A program made the translations under genes and the position numbers. DNA of 64,000 nt from Isochrysis galbana (Eukaryota; Haptophyta; Isochrysidales; Isochrysidaceae), in NCBI GenBank assembly GCA_018136815.1, contig CM030942.1, positions 1,303,797 to 1,367,796 on the forward strand, read 5' to 3'. The notes beneath the pieces were generated by a model. That model saw only the letters and a program-made list of their open reading frames with translations. It ran no database searches and was not told the DNA's origin. Below, in pieces: positions 8,676-18,116 of the stretch. Position 1 is the stretch's first letter. The number at the start of each line of letters is the position of its first letter.

Positions 8676-9152
8676 TGAGTGGCAATCACACTTTGTTCCG
8701 CCCGTCCTCCGCGCCCAGAGTTCCCCCGCGAAAAGAGTGAACGCACGGCGTGCACCTTCCTGGAAGTTGCTATGCGCACGCACGGCGCCCCCGCGGGGGG
8801 TGCGCCGGTGCACATCGCGCCGTGCCCACGCACGGCGTGCACATGTGATTGCAAGTCATCACAGGCGCTGTGTAACGAAACATCTCTTATATGGCCAGTT
8901 TACGTAGTTGTGGGCCGCAGGCTACACACACGGAACGGGTTGACATGCGCGCGCACGGCGTATCCGCGGGGGGACCGATGCACATCGCGCCGTGCCCATG
9001 CACGGTATGCACCGATGTGATTAGCGAAGAAGCTTTGACGGCCTCTCTCTCTTATAATTTTAACAAGATCTAATGTTAAACAACTACAATACAACTGTGG
9101 ACATTTGATCGCTCAATTCGACTGATGTCCCACTATTGACGGAACGACACCT
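8676..9152 (-). repeat. Diverged R1 modules fused to MITE right half
   Basis: Positions 8676-8880 match R1 in reverse orientation (AATCACACTTTGTTCCGCCC, GCACGGCGTGCACC). From 8890 to 9152 the sequence matches the interior and right end of the MITE at 7066-7393, ending in the GACGGAACGACACCT terminus. This links R1 and the MITE in one composite family. Confidence 0.7.
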
Positions 9153-9204
9153 CCTCTCAGTTTACTGATAATTGTGGGCTTTATAATGTTGAATGTGAGA
9201 GTCA

Positions 9205-9480
9205 ATGGACAATATGACATGGGGGCATGGGGGGGAGGGGGGAGGGAACAATTTATACGCTGAAGAGTGCCCGAGTGAGGAAGACCTAAATAGATGGATG
9301 GCTGCAATTTTCGTCGAGCTTATCTATCTACAGCACCGAGGAGGTTTGCATCCTCACTACGCTATGGCAGGTGTGCGTGTAGTTGTGAGCCAGCTGGCCC
9401 TTACCAAATGCATAGATGAAGACAAACACATCCCACTCCTGGTACCTCCTAGGAAGAAGCATGAGTCTATCTCAGCGTAA
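9205..9480 (+). CDS. Hypothetical small ORF
   Basis: 91 residues from ATG 9205. A Gly-rich start (GHGGEGGG) is followed by a moderately amphipathic region (WMAAIFVELIYLQHRGGLHP). No family is recognised. It converges with and overlaps the 3' end of the pseudouridine synthase gene by 14 bp. It could be spurious or the 3' exon of an element gene. Confidence 0.25.
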   Translation: MDNMTWGHGGEGGGNNLYAEECPSEEDLNRWMAAIFVELIYLQHRGGLHPHYAMAGVRVVVSQLALTKCIDEDKHIPLLVPPRKKHESISA

Positions 9481-10498
9481 AGGGCGGTTTAGAGCGAAAG
9501 GTCATGCGCTCTCCAGTCGTAGGATGGGTGAAGGAAAGTTCAGCTGCATGCAAGTGTAGGCGTTGGGACTTCGCGACGTCAATGGCATCAGACGACAACG
9601 GCTCGTTGTCTTGTACCCTGATGGCTGCCCAGTGGACTCGCACGGACATGCCGCTGGTTGCGCGACATCGAATACACAAGCCAATGTGTCCACTTTCTTG
9701 TATCATATTGTACGTCTCATGCTGTTCAACAAATTGACCATACAATGCGTCGCCCATGATTGAACAGCCTAACGCTGCTAGCACGTGAACGCGCAGCTGG
9801 TGTCGACGACCAGTTCTCGGATTGAGCTCCATCCGCCAAGCTTTATGGCTTGATTCCATGACCTTCCATGAAGTGGTTGCCTTCCTCCCGGTGTTTCCAA
9901 AGTCAACTCGTTGAAGCGGCAGCCTCTCGGGGTCGGGTGACAAAGGGAGATCAATAGTGCCGCACCGATTCAGAGGCCCAGGTTCACCGATAATGTCAGC
10001 GATGTACCTTTTGGTCACTGTGCGATCTCTAAATTGTGAAGTTAGCGACCGCATAGCAGCTGCTGTCCGTGCGAGAACGAGCAGCCCTGAAGTCTCCCAA
10101 TCCAGCCTATGTGCGAGGTGAAGTCCGGTGATGGACTCATCCCTTGCCGCCAGCTCCGTCTCCACTCGGGAGCGCACGGAATCCTTAAGATACCGGCCAT
10201 TCTCGCTAGGAAGGAAGGATGGCTTCGAGACGACGACAATCTCCTGGTCTATGTGGAGGAAGATGAGAGGCTGCGCGGGCGGCGGATAAGCTTTCGCGTC
10301 TGTGTAGCGATGGCCGGGTGAGCACGGCGCCACGTACGTCAAGCCCCCATCGTGGCTGAGCATTGGAGGTGCGACTGATGAGGAGGTCACACCGCTGTCC
10401 ACCTCGCCTCCTTTGTGCGGGTGGGGGACGGCCGCCGAGCTGGGCCGACCTCTTATGCCGTCCATGCGGCTCCCGGCATACCTATTTGTAGTAGACAT
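9467..10498 (-). CDS. RluA-family RNA pseudouridine synthase
   Basis: 343 residues, one exon, from ATG 10498 to TAG at 9467. After ~75 low-complexity residues comes the catalytic domain: IFLHIDQEIVVVSKPSFLP, then the RluA signature HLAHRLDWETSGLLVLA (catalytic Asp in HRLD) around residue 134, KRYIADIIGEP, and RTGRRHQLRVHVLAALGCSIMGDALYG near residues 230-255, which is the conserved RxHQLRVH/GDxLYG block. The family isomerises uridine to pseudouridine in rRNA, tRNA or mRNA. No S4 or extra domain is visible, and the target RNA and compartment cannot be told. The N-terminal extension could be an organelle leader, but lacks a clear presequence. Confidence 0.9.
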   Translation of the reverse strand: MSTTNRYAGSRMDGIRGRPSSAAVPHPHKGGEVDSGVTSSSVAPPMLSHDGGLTYVAPCSPGHRYTDAKAYPPPAQPLIFLHIDQEIVVVSKPSFLPSENGRYLKDSVRSRVETELAARDESITGLHLAHRLDWETSGLLVLARTAAAMRSLTSQFRDRTVTKRYIADIIGEPGPLNRCGTIDLPLSPDPERLPLQRVDFGNTGRKATTSWKVMESSHKAWRMELNPRTGRRHQLRVHVLAALGCSIMGDALYGQFVEQHETYNMIQESGHIGLCIRCRATSGMSVRVHWAAIRVQDNEPLSSDAIDVAKSQRLHLHAAELSFTHPTTGERMTFRSKPPFTLR

Positions 10499-11515
10499 AC
10501 TCCTACAGCGTTAGAACTTATAGCGTCGTAGGACATCTTGTCATCTTGTTGCCTGTTGGCCAGCATCCCTAGCCACATGAACCGAACGAGCCATGCACCA
10601 ACCGCGCACACCCCCATCGCGGGGTAGGGGCTCCGTTGCCGATGAGGCACGGTCTCTCAGGACTAGGATTAAACTAGGACAACAAGAAAAATCTAAACTC
10701 TGACAATCCCCCACATCCACATCGCCATAGCCTATCCATAGCAAGCCATAGGCCATAGGCCATGCATGGGCCATAGGCGAATCCCCCAATTCCCAGCCGA
10801 CGTCATTCCCATTTCCCATTGCCAATGAAAGATACAAGCATACGTCCGGGCTGAGTCGGGCTCAAGAGGAGGGCGCACAGGCCGACGACGAAAGATCTTC
10901 ATTAATTAAGCCGACAAGTTACAAGTAGTTGTGATGTTGTGATAGATAGCCCGGTCACTCACTAGGGGGTCCGGAGGGCACCATCTGTAATGGGCAAACG
11001 AAGGCCTAAATAAGCTCCCTATATAGGTTCTGGTGTGGGAGATCAGCCAAAAAAACCGGGGGTCTTCCGGCAAAATTTTCGAAAAATACCCGATTTCACG
11101 GCTTCATTCAGGCATTCAGGCCTCTGGCGGGGTGTGGACAATATGCAGAGAAAAAGTTGGAAAAAGCCGCGCTCGGGGCTCGGCGCGGTTTGTGCGCGAG
11201 CTGGCGTCGGTCGATGTCGATTCCGTCCACGTAGGAGATGTTGCAAAGTTTGAGGTTCGACGTTAGCATGTCGCGCCCCTCCCTCCCAGCCCAGCGGACG
11301 CCGCCGCTGCTCCAACTCCGCTCGACGGCCGTCGCCAGCAACGCGGGCACGTCAAGTGGGTCCACCGACTTCCTCGTTCACAGTGGAGTGCGCTCACCAA
11401 GCAGCAGAAGAAGGCGAGGGTTCTACAGCTCAAGTTGATCACGCGCGACATGTGCCGTATGCCACACGAGGCGTTCCGCAGCGACCCAGTGCACCACGAC
11501 TAGACGCGCCCCTTA
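10499..11515. other. Intergenic, no gene recognised
   Basis: Holds a CCATAGGCCATAG-type short tandem stretch near 10741-10775 and an 18-bp string ATAGCCCGGTCACTCACT at 10946-10963 that recurs exactly at 49702-49719. No coding region is supported. Confidence 0.4.
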
Positions 11516-11629
11516 ACATGCCTCCAGGTTGGACCTGTTAGATCACTGTTAGATCACCAGGCCATCAAAAGTACATGCCTCCAGGTTGGACCTGTTAGAT
11601 CACTGTTAGATCACCAGGCCATCAAAAGT
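11516..11629 (+). repeat. Tandem duplication, 57-bp unit x2
   Basis: 11516-11572 and 11573-11629 are identical 57-bp units beginning ACATGCCTCCAGGTTGG, each with two GTTAGATCAC motifs. Confidence 0.95.
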
Positions 11630-11661
11630 GATCTAACACCTCTGGAGCGAGGTGTTAGATC
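11630..11661. repeat. Perfect 13-bp inverted repeat (hairpin)
   Basis: GATCTAACACCTC (11630-11642), a six-base loop, then GAGGTGTTAGATC (11649-11661). A second GATCTAACAC and further TTAGATCA motifs follow to about 11735. Confidence 0.95.
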
Positions 11662-12301
11662 AGATCTAACACATCTAGATTTTGGTATTAGATCATGCTT
11701 GTCTAACACCAGGTAACTATTAGATATTAGATCACAGTCCCTGGTAAGAGTACTATTATCTGTTACGAGCTCTCAGTAAGAGTAATAGTAATGGCTCCAA
11801 ATTGTGTCGCATTCATCCTAGATGATGCGATTTCCAGGCTCTTGTTTCCAGGTCCTTCGTCGTGCGGCCACACGGCGAAGCTCAGGTACATCTAGGTTGG
11901 TAGGGTTCGTCCCTAGCGATCTAGAATTCGAGTTCTCGTTTCGTTCCGTCTAACCTGTTTGTCAAGTCTAGATTATCTACTAGATTCCAGGTTTCCTCCT
12001 TTCGGGTAATCTTGACCCAAAGGAGCCAGGTTGCCTGTCACTCGCCGCGCGCTTGTCTCAGGCTCTCGGGTTACCTTGTGAAGGCTTATTTAGCTTCTTG
12101 CAAGGCTTGTCGTTTCTTGTTGGGTTCCGGTTCTTTCTTGGGGTCTTGCGCCGTTATGCGCGCAAAGCCAAGGCGTCGCGTTCGCTCAACTTCACGGTGG
12201 ACTGGGCAATTTCCCAAGCAGCTGCCAGCTTGAGAGAACGCCCCTCGCTTTGCTCGACCGGTTTCGAACTGGCTGAGCCGAGGACGGCTCTGGCTCGCTT
12301 C

Positions 12302-12886
12302 ATGGAGGGGAGAGGCGAGGCAGCTCCTAGCTCTCACCTCACGCCTCCCAGCGGTTCGCCAGTGTCTGATTCGGTTGTCGTGATCTCAGACGCGGGCCCC
12401 GTTGCCGATGCGTCTCGCCTGCTTCATCAGAAGGACTCGGAAACCAACGCATCGCAAGACGGGACCGTGGCGGAAGTGGACTGCTTCACGCCGTGGGAGT
12501 GGCCCATAAGGGACCGCTCTACAACGCCAGGCCCTCCAAACACGGTGAAGAAGCGCCGCAGCAAGTGGCAGGTCTTCGATCGTGATGTAATTTCGGGGGT
12601 CCATCGGTGGCAGGATGTCACGCCTTCCATCGCCCAAGAAATCGCTGAGCAAGCGGCAGCTGCGGAGCCGTCGGAACCTTCCATCTTGTCTCGACTGGGC
12701 TCTCAAGGCATCAATGCACTATCTCCGAGCGCCTCCTTCACGGCTGGCGACGAAGGAGTGGCCGAACCGACCGGTTCGGTCGTAGCCGAAAGGCCACTTG
12801 AAAACGGGGATGTTGGGCTGGACTCGGGAGAAGATGATACGCCCGAGACTCCAGAACACCGGAGCATGCAGGCGGTCGCAGGTTGA
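12302..12886 (+). CDS. Hypothetical low-complexity protein
   Basis: 194 residues if translation begins at the first in-frame ATG, 12302 (MEGRGEAAPSS). The frame remains open upstream to about 12053 without an ATG. That upstream part encodes a hydrophobic stretch (LFSFLQGLSFLVGFRFFLG) followed by basic residues, so an upstream exon may exist. The body is Ser/Pro/Glu-rich with one basic motif (TVKKRRSKWQVFDRD) that could be a nuclear signal. No domain is recognised. The extreme C-terminus is acidic with DDTPETPEH. Confidence 0.4.
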   Translation: MEGRGEAAPSSHLTPPSGSPVSDSVVVISDAGPVADASRLLHQKDSETNASQDGTVAEVDCFTPWEWPIRDRSTTPGPPNTVKKRRSKWQVFDRDVISGVHRWQDVTPSIAQEIAEQAAAAEPSEPSILSRLGSQGINALSPSASFTAGDEGVAEPTGSVVAERPLENGDVGLDSGEDDTPETPEHRSMQAVAG

Positions 12887-13617
12887 TTGAGTTCATTGTT
12901 ATTGTCGTTAGTTGATGCTGCTTCTTGTTGCCTCTATCCTTTGTGCTCTTCTGTATGTGACAACAAACAACAACCCCCTTCTTCTCATTCTCACATACAA
13001 TATATATCATTATTATCTATCTCTATCTATCTATGCCCTATCTATCTATCTATATATATATATCTATGACGTGCGCGCGCAGCGCGCAGCGCGCAAACGC
13101 TCTAGCCGCTAGTCTTTGTGACATTTCGAATTTCGAGCCAAATTTCGACGAAATTTGGGTCGAGCCGTAGCGAAATTTGGGTCGAGGCGAGCGCAATTTC
13201 GCAAAGAAATTTGGGGTGGCTCCAAAACGAAAATCTGAAATCTGGCCATGCCCAAGCCCAAAGCCTACCTTGTCCTCATCCTCATCGCCGCGCTCCCGGC
13301 TGCCTTCGCCAGGGCAAGTCCCGCAGGCTCCAGTGGCCCGAGAGGGCCCTGCGACCGCCTCCATCGCTCGCGGGAGCGATGTCGATGTCCCTTACCCTTT
13401 GCCGATTCCCCCCCTCCCCCCCCCCTCATACCGGGGGGGAGGGCATTTCTTGAGACTACAGACTACCACCTTTTGAATTTTGGCTCAGCGCTCGCCTCGC
13501 GCGACCGCGGAGGCCGAGGGGCCGGAGGGAGGCTAGAGGCTAGGGTAGCTACCTAGCTAGGAAGGTAGAGTTCGTCTCGCGCTGCGGAGGGGGGAAGGTG
13601 GGCGGGAACGGGTGGCG
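12887..13617. other. Intergenic with short repeats
   Basis: Contains a TATC/TATA-rich stretch (12995-13067), alternating GCGCGCGC (13070-13095) and a cluster of AAATTTGGGTCGAG/AATTTCG words (13127-13220). No gene is seen. Confidence 0.5.
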
Positions 13618-14694
13618 ATGCCCGACCACCCGGAAGTTGTGCGGCTACGCGCCCAGCTCGCCAACCAGCGGGCGCACATCGTCGAGCTCGTCTCGATGCA
13701 GCAGAGGAGGGAAGAGACGCTCACCTCGATGCTCAGAGAGCTCACTGAGGTCAGCACAACCTCGCTCGCAGCAGACGCTGTGGCGGCGCGGCTGAGCCCT
13801 CTGCTAACATACCCCGTCATCCCGGTGCAGGTGGTGAGGAGCGAGATAGAGCGAGCGGATAATGCGCAGGCAGAGCTGGAACGATTACGCCAGTCATTCC
13901 ACGCAGCCGTTGCTGTGTCACAGAGGGAACCCAAGGGAATTCCAAACGGTGGGACCTCGGAAGCCCAGAGATCGCAGGCGCACGCACCAGCGGCCAGTGT
14001 CCCCATCTCCACAAGCTCAGTACTGGCAGAGCCATCTGCGCCACCGGGGGCCTCGCAGCTCACAAGGCATACCCGCTACGCACGCGCGCTCCTAGAACGT
14101 GCTGCGCAGCAGAAAGCCAGGGCAGCGAATGCAGAAAACATCGCGGTCGCCAAGCAGCACTTTGAGGCCGCAAAGCAAGCTAGCGCCTCAAGTGACCACG
14201 AGCTTGCATGTAAGCCTGTTAACGTCAATGGCCCACCAAACAAGTGTTGCTGTATACGGATTGATTTTGGGGAACATCACCACAAGTATCTATTGTGTCA
14301 CTGTGTCTCCACTTGTGTGACACTTAAGTGAAATCGATCTTCGAGATCACCCTTCTGTGTGACAAGTGCCTCGCCACTCTCGACCGCTCAGACCGGGGTC
14401 GAGTCGATTGCAGTACCCCAGGGCTGTACTATGGTATGTGCTTTATTTCATGCGCTCATGTAGCCATCTCCTCTGGCTGCAGGCTCACACCTGGAGGACG
14501 CTTACGTACTGAATCCAAAGCCAACAACACTCGTTTCACTGGCCAACATGCACCTGCACCTGGGCGGCGTCGATATCGCAAAGGAGCTTTACAAGCATGT
14601 GCTTCAAGATCCAGCGGCATCGCAGCCGACACGCAATGCTGTGGAAGAAAAGTTGCGACAATGCAATATTGGAGATTTGGGTGTCGTCGAGTAG
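13618..14694 (+). CDS. Coiled-coil protein with C-terminal TPR-like segment (spliced)
   Basis: Exons 13618-14209 and 14483-14694 (donor GTAAGC, acceptor GGCTGCAG, phase 1) give about 267 residues. Residues ~1-40 and ~75-105 are heptad-like coiled coil (VVRLRAQLANQRAHIVEL; EIERADNAQAELERLRQ). A Ser/Ala/Pro linker and an Ala-rich helix follow. The second exon encodes LNPKPTTLVSLANMHLHLG and VDIAKELYKHVLQDP, which fits a tetratricopeptide helix pair. Without the splice the frame reaches a stop with no motif, which supports the model. The function is unknown; a scaffold or trafficking role is only a guess. Confidence 0.6.
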
Positions 14695-15434
14695 AACAAG
14701 CTAGACAACGGAACATATAGGAGACAAAAAACTTAGACACGAAGAGAGACGTGCACCACCGGCGAGGTCAACTTGCGATGCGTTGATCGAAAAGCATAGG
14801 ATATGCATGCTATCAGGCATCTAGCTCAAGCCTTGAGTCTCTCATCTTATTTGCTATTGTGTGAGTGCGCGTGCGGCAATGTCAACCGTGGATGGACCCC
14901 TTTGCCCCTTTCTCTTTCCCCTTTTGGTTCCCTACTACTCGACTGCAGGTGTGTGTGTGTGTGTGTGTGTGATACGCGAAAATGGGATTTCTAAAACGCC
15001 CTCGTGTACAGAATAAAAATGTAATGAGCTAGCCAAATAACAAATAAGCGTGTAACACGGCAGAAGAACACATTACACACCAGAAGCAAGGAAAGAGAAG
15101 CCCACAGGTGGAAATATAAATGCGCCGGACAGCAGAAGCGCCATACGCAAGCAGATCAAGCGGGCGATTGCTGACATTTTCTGACACAAGGGCATGAGTA
15201 ATATGAAGACGTGATGTGTGCAACGCTCAGCGACCAAATAATGTGCAGAATATTCATTGCGCTCATCAATCATGCCAACTCACTCTCAACAATTGGCATC
15301 GGCATCGAAAGCCGTGTACTTGTCCAAAGCAACCTGCCTCACATATCGCATGTAGAGCATCCGTGCAATGGTAGCTAGTGGCGGCAAGGCTGCTGATGTC
15401 AACTCCGCTGCGAGGCGACTCTAGAACTAAGCCT
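14695..15434. other. Intergenic, nothing recognised
   Basis: A short (GT) run at 14949-14971 is present. A 66-codon hydrophobic frame on the minus strand (15073-15273) has no supporting motif. Confidence 0.4.
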
Positions 15435-18116
15435 TCAGGACGCGCGCTCTCGTGCTAAAAAAGAAGCACGCGCAAGATCGCGCGAGGCTCGCCTCTCATC
15501 ACGGCTCATACCGGCTCCCTTCGAGGACTCCTCACTCTGCGATGCACTGGGAGTAGGACTACCGGCGGGAGCCTGCGCCGGCTTGGAGGGCCTAGACGGT
15601 GAGCCGGCTTTCGATGCAACGCAAGTTGAGTGAGGCGGGGTCTTGGCGTGCTTCTTTGCCGGCAGTATCGGCGCTGATGGTGCGCTTCGTTTAACAGCCG
15701 CAGAGGTGATCTTCGCTTGAGCGGATTTCGTTGTCGCTGACTTCGTGGTCTTAGTGGACGCACAGGTAGCAGGTGCCGCCTTGGCAGACTTGGCGTCTGT
15801 ACCATTGACCAGTGCCCGCACATACTTCTTGCCTATAGGGGCGTCTTTTTGCAAGCCAAATCCGGTTGCGCCTGCCCACCCCACCTTCTTGTGCTTCTGC
15901 AAACGTATCAATTCAACCTTACCACCTTTCCCTCCACCTTTGCGCAAGTCAAGGTCGATGGTGAAGCTTGTTGGGCTGATGATCTTGATGACGGGCCACT
16001 CGTGCTTCTTGAGCGTCTCATCGTCAGCAGTTCCAGAATGGCCCGAGAAGCGAATCTGAATTTGATGGTGAAGCGCAGATGGCAGGCCTCAGCCGAAGGG
16101 CAAGCGTGGCGCAGGGAAACTGGCTAAGCAGTTTGGCACGGCGGCGAGAATCGCAGCTATGGGAAGATGTTGCACCTTGTCTCCGGGGTCGAAGGCATGT
16201 GGCTTCTTCAATGATACCACCGTCTGCTTGTCCGCGGACGTAGAGATCACCTCAACCGCCTCGTACTCCTTCTTCTGACAGGCGCACCTATTCTCGCAGC
16301 ACACGCACACATACGAGAATTGTCGCTCACAGATGTACTGGTCGACGAACGCCTTGCCTTCCTCGATCCCATATGGCTTTTGAAGAATGTTGCCGAGGCA
16401 TCGCGGGCAAAATATCATCGGGCACTTCGAGCAGCCTAGTGGCTGGAAGAAGCCCCCACGCCAGGACGCGTTGCCTTGGGTGCACACATGGCAGGAGCGG
16501 TTGTGCTTGAGTGGCCGTCCGCGATTGTCAAGAATATGCGAGATGTCGGGCATTCCGCTGTTGTCCCGCTCGCCCTGGAAGATGTCCTTGCCTTGAGCGA
16601 TCAGGTTGGCGATACGCTCCGCTTCTCGTTTGCGCCGCTCCGCCTCACGTTCCTCGGGGGTGAGGGCTTGCGCACCGGGGAGCCTCGGTCGACTAATGCG
16701 GGCGTATTTGCGCCCATCGAGAGGCTCGCCCACAAGGCTCCGCTTGCGCACAACTGGTGGGTAGCGTGCCAGCTCGGCGGGGAAGAGCGCGCCGACAGCA
16801 TTGTTAATCGCAACGTTCACGCGTAGCTTGGAGCGTATGCCGAGCAGAGCACGGAAAGTCCGCTCGTCTGGTACGTGGGGGGATAGCCGCTCGCCCTCCC
16901 CATGCGCGAGCAAGCTGAAGCAGACGCCGCAGAAGGAGTGCCCTGTCGGCGCCGAGACCACGCCAGACATCACAAACTTGCACGCTGGACACGACACTGC
17001 TTTGCGGAGCTCCTCCAATGTGACAGAGCCCTTTCGCTTTGCTCCACGGGCCAGTAGGCTGGTCAGTTCACGCTGCACGCCATTGGGCTGAACGTAGCGT
17101 GTGATCGCACCGACAGACTCGCGGCATATCGGGCAGGTACGCTTGCCCGTTGTGCAAGCATCTTCAAAGCAATCGAGGCAGAAGGAGTGCCCACACTGCG
17201 TAGTGCATGGGTTCTTGGGCAGGGAACTGCAGATGGCACATTCGAAGCCACTGAGCAGCTCTTTCATGAAAGGCGGATCGAGCGCAGGCGAGGGGGGCGC
17301 AACGAGCGGTATGGATAGCTGGACAGATCCCGCGAGAACTTCACAGAGCTCGCCCAACTGAGTGTGTATCGCCGCCATCAGGGTGCCACGCAACTCCTCA
17401 GCCGCTTCGGCCTGCCTCCGCTCGGCCCCCGCCTTGTTGGCTGTGGCCGCTCGCCCCTTTGAGAGGTTGCGCCGAAAGCCAAGCCCACTCAGCACGGCGT
17501 CGACAAGACCCTCGGTCACAGCCTCCTTTCGAGTGCTAATTACTGGCTCGATCAACGGTCTCAGCACGTTGGAAGGAGCGCCCTCATGGCCTCGCACTGC
17601 CTCGACGATGGCGTCCTCGAGCGCAAGCAGCAGTTCCTTACCGGCCTGCTTGACTGCGAGGTCCAGATCTTCGCCCTTGAGCACCGGCGTTGGCCTGCAC
17701 GCCTGCGGAATCTTGATGTATTCGGTACACATCGCGTGCCAGATGAGGAGAGCGCGCTCGTGAAGGTGCGAGCGCACACCAACCCACGCGGGCAGCGCGC
17801 CGGCCTCATCGTCAGCGGCAATGTCCTGCTGTGTGATTGCCTCAGGGGAGGACTCACCCGACTCGAATCCCGCCGTCTCGGGCTGCTCGCTCTGCGCTTG
17901 TGCCTGGGCAAGCATGCGCTGGCGGATGGCGAGCTTCTGGGCGTGCTGCCGCAGGATCTGCTCCCTCGCCTGCTCGACAGAGGCGATGTCTCCATGCTCG
18001 ATACGCTGGAGGGCGTTTAAGACAACGTACTCTGAGATGCCCTCTGCCGTACACTCGTCGAAGAGCGCGGGGCACACCGCGCGCCACTTGGCAAGCTGCT
18101 CCTGCTCATCCTCCAT
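15435..18116 (-). CDS. RING-finger protein with CDCA7-like zinc finger (spliced)
   Basis: Exon 1 runs 18116-16176 and exon 2 runs 16055-15435 (donor GTGCAA, acceptor AATTCAG, phase 0), giving about 853 residues. A classical C3HC4 RING sits at residues ~293-331 (CAIC, CGHSFCLDC, CPIC). A second, degenerate RING/U-box-like module follows (CPACKFVMSG, GHSFCGVC). At ~542-610 a Cys-rich module (CHVC, CSKCP, FCPRC, CVCCENRCAC) resembles the zf-4CXXC_R1 domain of CDCA7 proteins. The joined sequence DPGDKIRFSGHSG opens a C-terminal region with KHEWPVIKIISPTSFTIDL and a Lys/Ala/Ser tail. Without splicing, an in-frame TGA at 16089 would end the protein. A nuclear E3 ligase acting on chromatin is inferred from the domains. 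Confidence 0.8.

Noticed and set aside
16089-16091. Selenocysteine or readthrough at in-frame TGA in the RING gene
   Set aside because: A consensus intron removes it and improves the protein; no sign of a selenoprotein context.
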